Of a DNA stretch of 64,000 nt, positions 1 to 8,061 are shown piece by piece. The notes below the pieces were generated by a model. The model was not told where the DNA came from, did not search any database, and saw only the letters and a list, made by a program, of their open reading frames with translations. A program made the translations under genes and the position numbers. Source of the DNA: Burkholderia anthina (GTDB lineage Bacteria; Pseudomonadota; Gammaproteobacteria; Burkholderiales; Burkholderiaceae); contig NZ_LNJP01000003.1 in NCBI RefSeq assembly GCF_001547525.1, positions 1,240,001-1,304,000 of the forward strand. Reading direction: 5' to 3'. Every line of letters starts with the position of its first letter. Within the stretch, counting starts at the first letter, position 1.

Positions 1-1272
1 GGGAAAAGCAGCCGATGCACCGTCCAATCCCGATACTAGCGAGATGATTGCTCGATAGATCATCTTGATCGGAAGCTTATCGGAAGGGGTACTTTCAACC
101 GCACTTGCGCCATTGGAAGTGAGGACTGGTACAACAACGACCTTTTGCTCTAGTGGTTGCTGCGGCACATGTAAGTCGTCACGAACGACTAGTGAGGCCA
201 TCGCCGTGCCGTGATAGCGGGCATTCACCGGCACCTGCGCGCCCGTTAGATCAACCTCATGTACGATAATTTTCCCATCAAGGGCAGCATGGGATGCGAT
301 CGGATATCCGTCAATAATCGCAGCAATCGGGGTGTCACCAGCGGCCTGAGGTGTTCCGAGGTCGGGAAGGCTGGGAGCGGTCGACGTCGGCGCGACCGTC
401 GAAAAATAGGATTGCGGCCGAATTGTCATTACGCTATCGGCATTTGCGAGCGCGCCTTGGTATCTGGTCAAGCTGACCGCGACATGGGCAGGCACACTTA
501 CGAGAGCAGCTTGATAGCGAATCTCCTCGATCGTGACGACATCCAGCATTGCCCCGCCAACTTCGACAAGAAGGGCATTCAATGTTTCAAGCGCGTTATC
601 GCGCAGCTGCTTTTCGGATCGATACCAAAGGTCCACCTCGACCTTTACGTGACGCTCCGGATCGTGACGAACAAGCGCTTCCACGTAGCGCTTGATTAAT
701 GGATCGATTCGGTCTTCGGCCGAGAATACGCGAACGTCCTGCAAATAGCCAAACAACGCCCACAGAGCCTTCGCTTCGGCCGGCGGCGACTCGCCCTTGA
801 TGAAAGAGCGCCACCGCGCTAAGAAGTTTCGCAGCCCCTCCACACTGGGCATAGTGAGATAGAGACGAGCGGGAGAAGATTCCTCAGGGGCTGCGTTTTC
901 ACGCCGCACTCCTTCGGCACCGTCTTCATCTTCCTCATCATCATCGGACGGCACAATTGGTGTAGCACTACGGCTGGTGAGCCACTCGAATCCCAATGCT
1001 GCAGCTGCAGCTTCGAACTCGTCGACAGGCCCGATCAGATCGAACACTAAAGCTCGCTCTGGCGTTACGGCTCTGGGATCCTGCGAAACATCAATGCCGC
1101 CGTCGGCGGCGGCTAAGGACTGGGAAATCCTCTCAAATCCCGTCCTCAGCAATACACTCTTACTCTGCTCCTGAAAGGAGATCCGGCCCGGGACGTACTT
1201 CCGCCTTCCGGGAATTCGACTTTTTGGTTGAGGCTCGCGCTGCAGACGTACGAGCGGGTAGTTCTGTGCCAT
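1..1272 (-). CDS. S8 family (subtilisin-like) serine peptidase, C-terminus cut by window edge
   Basis: The reading frame is open from an ATG at 1272 to the window edge (424 codons seen). The catalytic Asp motif IIDGYP is at about residue 321 and the catalytic His motif YHGTAMAS at about residue 354. The Ser motif would lie beyond the window. The N-terminal 300 residues precede the protease domain, include an acidic stretch (DDDEEDEDG, about residues 110-120), and have no signal peptide, so a cytoplasmic protease is likely. The ATG at 1272 (MAQNYPLVRLQREP) gives a coherent frame that overlaps the AAA+ ATPase gene by 113 bp in another frame; a later TTG near 1158 is the only non-overlapping alternative and would remove a basic N-terminus. 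AAA+ ATPase/subtilase gene pairs occur in bacterial accessory regions. A defence role is inference. Confidence 0.85.
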   Translation of the reverse strand, partial: MAQNYPLVRLQREPQPKSRIPGRRKYVPGRISFQEQSKSVLLRTGFERISQSLAAADGGIDVSQDPRAVTPERALVFDLIGPVDEFEAAAAALGFEWLTSRSATPIVPSDDDEEDEDGAEGVRRENAAPEESSPARLYLTMPSVEGLRNFLARWRSFIKGESPPAEAKALWALFGYLQDVRVFSAEDRIDPLIKRYVEALVRHDPERHVKVEVDLWYRSEKQLRDNALETLNALLVEVGGAMLDVVTIEEIRYQAALVSVPAHVAVSLTRYQGALANADSVMTIRPQSYFSTVAPTSTAPSLPDLGTPQAAGDTPIAAIIDGYPIASHAALDGKIIVHEVDLTGAQVPVNARYHGTAMASLVVRDDLHVPQQPLEQKVVVVPVLTSNGASAVESTPSDKLPIKMIYRAIISLVSGLDGASAAFP

Positions 1273-2200
1273 TCGAGTCCGATGTTTGTCGAGTTAAGCG
1301 AGATTGCCAACGGGACAAAACCTCTCGGACAGCCTTGGCAGGCGTCAGCGCGCCTTTCGACAAGACCAACTTACGCCGAATATCGAGTGTAAATGCCTCG
1401 ACTTCCGACATGCTTTCCCCCGTCATGCACGCCACGAAATCTTTGGCACTAATGCCAGCAGAAGTGCCAAGCGATTGCTCAAACTTCTTGAACCATTTCC
1501 CAAGCTCTATCGGGCCCGGCAACGGCAATTCAAGCTTGACTTCAAAACGACGCCAAACTGCCCGATCCAATAGTTCAGGGTGATTCGTAGCACATACTAC
1601 AATCGAATGACTGGGGAGTCTATCGAGTTGCGTGAGCAATGAACTTACTACTCGCTTGATTTCACCGGTCTCTTGGGAATCGCCACGCTCTTTACCCACC
1701 GCATCGAACTCATCGAAGAATAAAATGCACGGACTCAACGCCGCGTAGTCAATTAATTTTCTCAGGCGATTAGAGGTTTCACCAAGAAAACTGTCCACAA
1801 CGGCGTCATAGCGCACCGCGAGCAACGGCAACGAGAGTTCCGTCGCTATCGACTCAGCAAGACTGGTTTTCCCGTTTCCCGGAGCTCCCACCAATAGAAT
1901 CGTGTGACGAGGCTCAAGGGAATGCTCACGCAGCAATCCTGCGTTCACATACTCATGGAGAAATTCATCAATTTGGTCCCGTACTCCCTGAGGCAGGACC
2001 AGATCGTCCAAGCGCCGCCGAGCGGGCATGTCATATACCAGCTCCGCGACACGCTCCGGCAATGTCGACGAATCGGATGCCTTCACATTTTGCGGCGCTG
2101 CAGCCGTTTGAGCGCGGCCTCGCGACCTCGCATCAGCAAGAATTGCTTCCATAGTTCGTTGCACGGCGCTGCGGTCGCCGCGGAGATTCGGCTGGGCCAT
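1160..2200 (-). CDS. AAA+ family ATPase paired with the subtilase
   Basis: This 346-residue protein has one classical AAA+ module. Walker A GAPGNGKT is at about residues 105-112 and Walker B ILFFDEFDA at about 159-167. A sensor-1-like CATNHPELLD and a following arginine stretch (AVWRR) fit an arginine finger. It resembles FtsH/spastin-like ATPases but lacks a protease or membrane segment. The C-terminal 35 residues are basic and Ser/Ala-rich, and this is the part that overlaps the subtilase gene. The ATG at 2200 lies 13 bp after the upstream HTH gene; a longer frame from 2311 would overlap that gene and has an unlikely low-complexity N-terminus. It probably acts with the subtilase as an ATP-driven unfoldase or switch; the substrate is unknown. 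Confidence 0.85.
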   Translation of the reverse strand: MAQPNLRGDRSAVQRTMEAILADARSRGRAQTAAAPQNVKASDSSTLPERVAELVYDMPARRRLDDLVLPQGVRDQIDEFLHEYVNAGLLREHSLEPRHTILLVGAPGNGKTSLAESIATELSLPLLAVRYDAVVDSFLGETSNRLRKLIDYAALSPCILFFDEFDAVGKERGDSQETGEIKRVVSSLLTQLDRLPSHSIVVCATNHPELLDRAVWRRFEVKLELPLPGPIELGKWFKKFEQSLGTSAGISAKDFVACMTGESMSEVEAFTLDIRRKLVLSKGALTPAKAVREVLSRWQSRLTRQTSDSNGTELPARTSAARASTKKSNSRKAEVRPGPDLLSGAE

Positions 2201-2213
2201 AGCTCTAGCATCG

Positions 2214-2615
2214 TTAGTTACGTTTGATCGACTCGCCCGGTTGCTCGTCTGCAACCTTGGCGGCGTATTGCGGTGTTGCTGCGGCCAACTGCGGGGCGAA
2301 CGCATCAACAAGCATGATCATGGTTTGAAAAAACGCCCGTAGTCGGGCCAAATCATCGAAAGAAATACTAGTCGGGAGCGGATTCGTCGTTTCGATGGTT
2401 GCACTTTCTGCGGCTTCTGTCGCACTTTCCTGCTCAGACAGCCCCGCGATCAATCGAGCCCGCGTTCGCGGAATTGCTCGCCCCGATTGGCAGAACCGCC
2501 ACAAACTTGCGCGATTCACACCCAGCCTACGTGCGGCCGAACCGCATCCACCACAAATGTCGACGAATGTCCTTACCTGCTCCGCCAGTTGGTCATCTGG
2601 CACGACTTTAGGCAT
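2214..2615 (-). CDS. Small helix-turn-helix protein heading the ATPase/subtilase operon
   Basis: This 133-residue protein has an HTH-like segment at about residues 20-55 (GSAARRLGVNRASLWRFCQSG, resembling Cro/Xre or CopA-type operator binding). A helical C-terminal half (FDDLARLRAFFQTMIMLVDAF) could mediate dimerisation. The ATG at 2615 has a purine-rich ribosome-binding site (GGAAGGGG). It lies directly upstream of the AAA+ gene on the same strand, so it is probably the operon's regulator. Four copies of a GCAAC-type motif lie just upstream and are candidate operators. I do not recognise a named family; the repressor role is inferred from position and fold. Confidence 0.7.
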   Translation of the reverse strand: MPKVVPDDQLAEQVRTFVDICGGCGSAARRLGVNRASLWRFCQSGRAIPRTRARLIAGLSEQESATEAAESATIETTNPLPTSISFDDLARLRAFFQTMIMLVDAFAPQLAAATPQYAAKVADEQPGESIKRN

Positions 2616-3228
2616 TCGTTTCCCCTTCCTATTTAGGACTAGCTTAGCGCGCCAAACCTAAAAGTGCAACGGCAATCTCTAAAACGCAACCTTCTAACGC
2701 AACACTTTCGTTTCATTTCGTTTCACATTCCGGCAAAACTGCAACGCTTGCCGCCAGAAAGTGAACATCTTGGGTCGCGAGAGGGCGCTGATCCGCACAG
2801 GTGAAGCTCTAGGTTCAATCGCGTCAGCAAGCTGCCTCATGACGACCGCCCGCACCACTGCGGCCGCGTGAGGCAAGATTGGAGATCTGACTACCTGGGC
2901 GTTACTGGCTAGCAATCAAGCGATAGATGCCGAAAGGTCAGTCTGCCGAGGCACTTGCTGACGCAATTGACCCCGACCCACGTCGTAACGCAAAGACCGG
3001 ATCAGGACCATGAGAGGTAAGTCCTCTAACTGGGAGCCGATACTACCTCGACAACCTTTAGGCGGGAGGGATCATGCGCGGCCTTGATCTGTGCCGCGAA
3101 TAAGCTGCGTAAGTCAAGACATGAAACTCTCAGTCAGCATCAGATCGGGTCTGAGATTGCTTTGCCGTCACTTCATCAAGAGCCGTGGTCGACCCTGAGC
3201 GGACGGCTGCCTGTGCGCAAAGCAGCCG
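2616..3228. other. Intergenic region between the HTH operon and the IS407-like element
   Basis: Apart from the repeat array at 2658-2746 I see no convincing gene in these 613 bp. The few open frames lack ribosome-binding sites and recognisable motifs. The part from about 3000 to 3228 looks like a patchwork of old junctions but contains no identifiable transposase fragment. The last four bases, GCCG (3225-3228), are the left copy of the IS target duplication. Confidence 0.6.
2658..2746. repeat. Four short direct repeats upstream of the HTH/ATPase/subtilase operon
   Basis: Related copies of CTAAAA(n)GCAAC lie at 2658-2670 (CTAAAAGTGCAAC), 2679-2690 (CTAAAACGCAAC), 2694-2703 (CTAACGCAAC) and, more diverged, 2732-2746 (GGCAAAACTGCAACG). 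They begin 43 bp upstream of the HTH gene start, where the promoter of the leftward operon should be. Reiterated same-orientation sites next to an HTH gene suggest an autoregulatory operator array. No biochemical support is available from sequence alone. Confidence 0.5.
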
Positions 3229-3296
3229 TGATCTGCCCCCTGCAAACAGGGCCAGCCGGAGTCTAGTAAAGTTCGTTTTCGGAGAAGAAGACGAAC

Positions 3297-3560
3297 ATGA
3301 AGAAGCGTTTTACGGAACAGCAAATCATCGGGTTTCTGAAGGAAGCCGAGGCCGCCATGCCGGTCAAGGAACTGTGCAGGAAGCACGGGTTCAGTGACGC
3401 GTCGTTCTACACCTGGCGCGCGAAGTTCGGCGGCATGGAAGTCTCGGAAGCCCGCCGGCTTAAGGACCTTGAGGTGGAGAATGCCCGGCTGAAGAAACTG
3501 TTGGCCGAAGCAATGCTCGATATCGAAGCGTTGAAGGTCGTGGTCAAGGGAAAGCCCTGA
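3297..3560 (+). CDS. IS3-family transposase OrfA (IS407 group)
   Basis: This 87-residue protein has an N-terminal helix-turn-helix (FTEQQIIGFLKEAEA ... ELCRKHGFSDASFYTWRAKF) and a C-terminal leucine-zipper-like helix (LEVENARLKKLLAEAMLDIEALK), the usual IS3 OrfA layout for binding the terminal repeats and multimerising. It starts 68 bp inside the left end. OrfB normally follows by a -1 ribosomal frameshift near the end of orfA (AAGGGAAAGCCCTGA). This copy is intact, but its partner is disrupted. Confidence 0.95.
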   Translation: MKKRFTEQQIIGFLKEAEAAMPVKELCRKHGFSDASFYTWRAKFGGMEVSEARRLKDLEVENARLKKLLAEAMLDIEALKVVVKGKP

Positions 3561-3835
3561 GCCCGCAAGCCAAACGCGAAGCAGTGTCGGCGATTCGGGA
3601 GAAGGTCAACATCTCCGAGCGCCGCGCCTGCCGGCTTGTTGGGCTTTCTCGCAGCGTGCTGCATTACGACGCGAAGCCGGACCACGAGAATGAGATGCTA
3701 GCGGCGCGTCTGGTGGAGTTGGCGCACGAACGTCGTCGATTCGGATACCGCCGGCTGCACGCCTTGGTGGAACGCGAAGGCACGCACGCCAATCACATGC
3801 TGTAATTGCGTCTCCGGCTAACGACGGAGGCTGCC

Positions 3836-4849
3836 ATGGAAACGTATGTGGGTCTCGATGTATCGCAGAGGTCAACGGCGGTTTGCGTAATCGATGGGGA
3901 CGGTAATCCCGTCTGGCGCGGAACAGTAGCATCGGATCCGCAGGCTATTGATAGCATCATCCGACAGCAAGCCCCCGAGGTCCGGCGCGTCGGAATGGAA
4001 ACTGGCCCTCTCGCAGTATGGTTCTATCACGCACTGCGAAATCGAGGTGTTCCTGTTGATTGCATTCATGCCCGCCACGTGCACGCAGCGCTCGCGACGC
4101 AACTGAACAAGACTGACAGCAATGACGCGCGCGGCATCGCTCAACTCACGCGCAGTGGCTGGTATCGTGCCGTCGAAGTCAAAAGTATCGCGAGCCACGA
4201 AGTCCGGCTGCTTCTTGGAGCGCGCAGTCAATTGGTCAGTATGCGTACCGGCCTGTACAACCAGATCCGCGGGGTGCTCAAAACCTTTGGTGTTGTGCTG
4301 CCTCCTGGTACGCGTAGCGCATTCGAGAAACTCGTCGAGCAACATACGCCATCGACATCGCTAATCCGTGGCGTAGTTGACATCCTGCTCGACAGTTGGA
4401 GGCATATAGACAGGCAAGTCCGTGAGACCGATAAGGCGCTTGAACGGATTGCGCGCGCCAGCGATGTGTGTCGTCGTCTGATGACGGTCCCCGGTGTCGG
4501 CGTGAAGACGGCAGTGGCATTCGCTGCTGCAGTCGACAATCCGGATCGATTTCGCCGTGTCGGCGATATTGGTCCGTATCTTGGTCTAACGCCAAGGAAG
4601 TACCAATCAGGGGACGTCGACCATAACGGTGGAATATCCAAGACCGGCTGCCGGCTGACCAGACACATGCTGTTCGAGGCGGCGTCGGCTTTGCTCCTGC
4701 GTCATAAGCGCGACTGCGCACTCCGACGTTGGGCGCAGGCACTGATTCCCCGGATTGGCCTGCGCAAAGCACTGGTTGCAACCGCTCGCAAACTCTCGAC
4801 GCTGCTGCTCTCAATGTGGAGAAGCGGCAAGGAGTTCATCCCGGGATAG
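3836..4849 (+). CDS. IS110-family DEDD transposase
   Basis: This 337-residue recombinase has the N-terminal RuvC-like domain (YVGLDVSQRS with the first catalytic Asp, KTDSNDARGIAQL with a later acidic motif) and the C-terminal Transposase_20 domain (LMTVPGVGVKTAVAFAAAV, then LGLTPRKYQSGD and GGISKTGCRLTRHMLFEAA, which holds the conserved Ser). The ATG at 3836 follows GGAGG by 5 bp. It appears complete, so the element may be active. IS110-family enzymes use a non-coding bridge RNA from the element's own flank to choose donor and target. Confidence 0.95.
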   Translation: METYVGLDVSQRSTAVCVIDGDGNPVWRGTVASDPQAIDSIIRQQAPEVRRVGMETGPLAVWFYHALRNRGVPVDCIHARHVHAALATQLNKTDSNDARGIAQLTRSGWYRAVEVKSIASHEVRLLLGARSQLVSMRTGLYNQIRGVLKTFGVVLPPGTRSAFEKLVEQHTPSTSLIRGVVDILLDSWRHIDRQVRETDKALERIARASDVCRRLMTVPGVGVKTAVAFAAAVDNPDRFRRVGDIGPYLGLTPRKYQSGDVDHNGGISKTGCRLTRHMLFEAASALLLRHKRDCALRRWAQALIPRIGLRKALVATARKLSTLLLSMWRSGKEFIPG

Positions 4850-5091
4850 CCACACGCTCGCCGTCGCAAGTCGCTTTACCTGCAACAACTGCGGTACCGG
4901 TTCATCCAGGCTGATTACGTCGCCTCAACGATTCCTTGACGCGCTTTGCGGGAAAACCGCGGCAATCACATCGGAACGTTGTAGCGACTCTCTGACGGCA
5001 TGTTGTGGCGTGAACACGACCACGAAGACGACAAGGAAACGGCTGGTCTGAACCCTTTCCAGGAGGATGATCTATTGACAGCAATTAGACG
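4850..5091 (+). ncRNA. Candidate bridge RNA region of the IS110-family element
   Basis: These 242 bp follow the transposase stop and end at the element's right edge, with no open frame of note. In IS1111-group elements the bridge RNA is encoded in the 3' flank, and here nearly all non-coding sequence is on that side. The precise RNA ends and guide loops cannot be read reliably by eye. The call rests on element architecture only; it would be supported by target-loop complementarity to the orfB junction around AATCACAAGCG. Confidence 0.4.
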
Positions 5092-5761
5092 ACAAGCGCA
5101 TCTATCGCCTGTACCGTGAGGCAGGGCTGGCTGTGCGGCGCCGTCGCAAGCGCCACGGCGTAATGATCGAGCGCGAGCAACTGGCATTGCCGAGCGCGCC
5201 CAACGAGGTGTGGTCAATCGATTTCGTGATGGATGCGCTTTCCAACGGCCGGCGCGTGAAGTGCCTGACCGTCGTCGACGACTTCACGAAAGAGGCTGTC
5301 GACATCGTCGTCGACCATGGCATCTCAGGTTTGTATGTCGCTCGGGCATTGGACCGTGCAGCTCGCTTCCGTGGCTATCCCAAGGCGGTGCGAACAGACC
5401 AGGGCCCCGAATTTACGAGCCGGGCGCTTGACCAGTGGGCGTATGCGAACGGCGTCACTCTGAAGTTGATTCAGGCGGGCAAGCCGACGCAGAATGCGTA
5501 CATCGAATCGTTCAACGGCAAATTCCGCGACGAATGCCTTAACGAGCACTGGTTCACGACGCTCGCGCACGCTCGGGCTGTCATCGCGGCATGGCGTCAG
5601 GACTACAACGAGCAAAGGCCGCACAGCGCACTGAACTACCTTGCGCCGTCAGAGTTTGCGGCGAAACATCGGGCAACCGCGGATGCTCCTGCCGCTTTCC
5701 AGGAGCTGGTTTAAAGGGACTTTGCTAGAAGCCCATTGGCCCTATTGAAGGGGGCAGGTCA

Positions 5762-6130
5762 GCCGTCCAGATATTCCATATCTGGACTCTTTGCTAACAA
5801 AAATGCCAGCGGGATTCCCGGCGCTATAATCAGGCGACCACATGCACGGTTGATTCAAGCCTTCGCGCGACGATACGCCGTCGCAACGGCCGCGTGCTAC
5901 GGGACAAACGCGACTGCTTCGTATTAGCGTGTTGCGGTAACGCCGACGGCAGTAAGCATCACAAGAATGGGTGTTGTGAGCAACAAACTCGCCGAACTAT
6001 GTGACGTGATGAAAATCCACGCGCTCATCCTGATCAGTTTGGCCTATCCGGGGGGACGAACGTCGAGCAGCCCCGAATCGGGTCCCGCTTGAGCTGGATG
6101 CCATTGCAGAGCACAACGAGAAAAAGGTCG
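5762..6130. other. Intergenic region upstream of the CBASS operon, with a 23-nt hairpin
   Basis: It starts with the right GCCG target duplication. A near-perfect hairpin follows at 5765-5787: 10-bp arms (GTCCAGATAT / ATATCTGGAC) around TCC. It could be an old terminator or operator next to which the insertion sequence landed. The remainder up to the CapV gene has no convincing gene and must contain the CBASS promoter, which I could not define. Confidence 0.5.
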
Positions 6131-7093
6131 ATGACTGACACTATTCACCCGTCCAAGTTAGTTACCGAGTACGCCAGTGACAACGTATGCCGGATTCTCG
6201 CCCTTGATGGTGGTGGCGCGAAAGGCTTTTACACGCTGGGTGTTCTCAAAGAAATTGAAGCGATGCTTGGGTGTCCGCTATACAAGAGGTTTGATCTTGT
6301 ATTCGGCACGAGCACCGGGGCGATCATTGCCGCGCTCGTCGCGCTGGGCTATGAAATAGACCAGATACACGCGCTCTATACCGAGCACGTACCGCGCGTC
6401 ATGTCCAGTCGGTCTGCTGCCGCAAGAACAGCGGCACTCCATGAATTGGCAAAGGAAGTCTTTCAGGAAAGAACCTTTGAAGATGTCAAAACGGGGATCG
6501 GCATTGTCGCGACCCGTTGGATGACGGAACGTCCGATGATCTTCAAGGGCAACATTACGCAGGCACACGGCCGTAAGGGGACCTTTCGTCCAGGGTTCGG
6601 GGTAAGCATGGCCGACGCCGTGCAAGCGTCGTGTTCGGCATACCCGTTCTTCGAAAGAAAAGTGGTCGTTACCGCGACTGGCGACAAGATCGAATTGATC
6701 GATGGCGGCTACTGTGCAAACAATCCCACTCTTTTTGCCCTAGCAGACGCCACAGTTGCCTTGAAAAAAGATCGCAAGGATATCCGTGTCGTGAATGTGG
6801 GTGTCGGCATTTACCCTGAACCCAAACCGAAATTATTGATGCGTATTGCTAAGAAATGGCTTGCCGTACAGTTACTCCAGAAGACCCTCGAGATCAACAC
6901 GCAATCAATGGATCAGCTACGTGACGTCCTGTTCAAGGACATTCCAACGATTCGCATCAGCGATACGTTCGAGCGGCCGGAAATGGCGACGGACTTGCTG
7001 GAGCATGACCTGGACAAACTGAACATCCTTCGGCAACGCGGGAGCGAATCGTTCGCTGCCCGCGAGGTACAACTCAGGGAGTTTCTGACGTAA
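6131..7093 (+). CDS. capV: CBASS effector CapV, patatin-like phospholipase
   Basis: This 320-residue patatin-fold lipase is predicted to degrade the inner membrane once a cyclic oligonucleotide binds, killing or arresting the infected cell. The oxyanion-hole motif DGGGAKG is at residues 26-32, the nucleophile motif GTSTG at 59-63 (Ser61), and the catalytic Asp in the DGG motif (LIDGGYCANNP) at residue 191. All dyad residues are present, so it should be active. There is no signal peptide. The ATG at 6131 has AGGT upstream; an in-frame TTG at 6089 would add 14 unlikely residues. It lies 12 bp before the CD-NTase gene, the standard order of a CapV CBASS. Identification is strong; the activating nucleotide is unknown. 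Confidence 0.93.
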   Translation: MTDTIHPSKLVTEYASDNVCRILALDGGGAKGFYTLGVLKEIEAMLGCPLYKRFDLVFGTSTGAIIAALVALGYEIDQIHALYTEHVPRVMSSRSAAARTAALHELAKEVFQERTFEDVKTGIGIVATRWMTERPMIFKGNITQAHGRKGTFRPGFGVSMADAVQASCSAYPFFERKVVVTATGDKIELIDGGYCANNPTLFALADATVALKKDRKDIRVVNVGVGIYPEPKPKLLMRIAKKWLAVQLLQKTLEINTQSMDQLRDVLFKDIPTIRISDTFERPEMATDLLEHDLDKLNILRQRGSESFAAREVQLREFLT

Positions 7094-7105
7094 GCGAGGC
7101 ATAAA

Positions 7106-7999
7106 GTGGGAATACCGGAATCGCAGCTTGAAACATGGTCCCACCAGGGATCAATTACCCAATCCGCTAAAACATATCAAACCATAAAGGACGCCCTGGA
7201 GAGCGCCAATTCAGCGTATTACGGGAAGAATTTCCATGTCTTCCTGCAGGGTTCCTATGGAAATGATACAAACATCTACTCGGAAAGCGACGTCGATGTG
7301 GTCATACGGCTTGATGATGTCTACTACAGCGACCTGACATCGCTATCGCCGGAAGACCGAGTCGCGTACGAACGCGCGCTGATTCCCGCGACCTACTCGT
7401 ACGACCAATACAAGAAGGATGTCGTCAAAGCGCTTGTCGACCGCTTTGGATCCGACGTCACGATTGGCGACAAAGCCATTGCCATAACGGCGAATGGCAG
7501 CCGGCGGAAAGCCGACGTGATTGCCGCCATGCAGTTCCGCCGATACTGGAAGTTCAAGAGCACTTACGACACGCAATATGTCGAGGGCATCTGTTTTTTC
7601 AACGGAGCCGGCAAACTCATTGCGAACTACCCCAGACAGCATTCTGAGAACCTGACCAGCAAACATCAGGGCAGCAACGGGTGGCTCAAACCCACGATAC
7701 GAATCCTGAAAAATCTTCGAAGCAACCTTATTGACGACGGCCAATTGCAGCCCGGTATTGCGCCGTCGTACTACCTGGAGGGCCTGCTTTACAACGTGCC
7801 CAACGAGAGCTTCGGTTCCAGCTATGCGGATTCCTTCGTGAACGCCATCAACTGGATTCAGCGAGAGGCGGACAAGAGCAAGCTAGTCTGTGCCAATGAG
7901 CAGTATTACCTGCTCCGGAGTGGTACGCCCACCTCGTGGGAATCTGCAAATGCCGATGCATTTATCAGCGCCGCCATCAGCCTCTGGAATGCCTGGTAA
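7106..7999 (+). CDS. CBASS CD-NTase (cGAS/DncV-like nucleotidyltransferase)
   Basis: This 297-residue enzyme of the cGAS/DncV-like superfamily is predicted to make a cyclic di- or trinucleotide on phage infection that activates CapV. The GS motif (LQGSYGN) is at residues 47-53, the metal-binding acidic pair DVD at 62-64, and the third carboxylate (KADVIA) at Asp137. The start is a GTG at 7106 with GAGG 7 bp upstream. It follows capV by 12 bp and precedes the DAC-like gene by 62 bp. The clade, and therefore the product, cannot be assigned confidently by eye. No Cap2/Cap3, HORMA/TRIP13 or type IV accessory genes are present, so by known types this would be type I with an extra gene. Confidence 0.92.
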   Translation: MGIPESQLETWSHQGSITQSAKTYQTIKDALESANSAYYGKNFHVFLQGSYGNDTNIYSESDVDVVIRLDDVYYSDLTSLSPEDRVAYERALIPATYSYDQYKKDVVKALVDRFGSDVTIGDKAIAITANGSRRKADVIAAMQFRRYWKFKSTYDTQYVEGICFFNGAGKLIANYPRQHSENLTSKHQGSNGWLKPTIRILKNLRSNLIDDGQLQPGIAPSYYLEGLLYNVPNESFGSSYADSFVNAINWIQREADKSKLVCANEQYYLLRSGTPTSWESANADAFISAAISLWNAW

Positions 8000-8061
8000 G
8001 GGTAACCACCGTTAATCAAACTGCCGCAAGCGCGGCACCGTCAACAAGTTCGGGAGTCGCA

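Larger units (their letters stand above)
3798..5094 (+). mobile_element. IS110-family element (IS1111-group-like) nested in orfB
   Basis: About 1.3 kb separates the two halves of the IS407-like orfB. The left junction reads AATCACA|TGCTG and the right junction TTAGACG|ACAAGCG; ACA is shared, so the exact edge is uncertain by up to 3 bp and there is no target duplication, as is typical for IS110. Near both ends is the subterminal inverted repeat TAATTGC (left TAATTGCGTC at 3804-3813; right as its complement near 5082-5088), a feature of the IS1111 group. The element has a very short 5' flank (38 bp) and a long 3' non-coding flank (about 240 bp). Confidence 0.85.
3561..5714 (+). pseudogene. IS3-family transposase OrfB (DDE integrase), interrupted by an IS110-family insertion
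   Basis: The first part (3561-3797) encodes the IS21/HTH-like N-terminus ending ...EREGTHANH. The second part (from 5094) resumes in the same register with KRIYRLYREAGLAVRRRRK and continues through the rve integrase core to 5714. The DDE residues are visible: D in VWSIDFVMDAL, D in VRTDQGPEF and E in NAYIESFNGKFRDE. Joining the halves gives a normal-length OrfB with no other damage. The reading frame is exactly restored on both sides, so the only lesion is the insertion. Confidence 0.95.
3229..5761 (+). mobile_element. IS407-like insertion sequence (IS3 family), split by a nested IS110-family element
   Basis: The terminal inverted repeats begin TGATCTGCCCCCT at 3229 and end with the complement of TGACCTGCCCCCTT at 5761; further matches extend inward (GGGCCA, TCTAG.AAAGT). 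The element is flanked by a perfect 4-bp target duplication, GCCG at 3225-3228 and 5762-5765, as expected for the IS407 group. Removing the nested element leaves about 1.24 kb, the normal length for IS407 relatives. It carries orfA and orfB, with orfB interrupted, so it should not transpose on its own. The exact duplication and well-matched ends indicate a fairly recent insertion. Confidence 0.95.

Noticed and set aside
596..814. Short minus-strand frame inside the subtilase gene
   Set aside because: Out of frame with the subtilase, whose Asp and His motifs prove the true reading frame.
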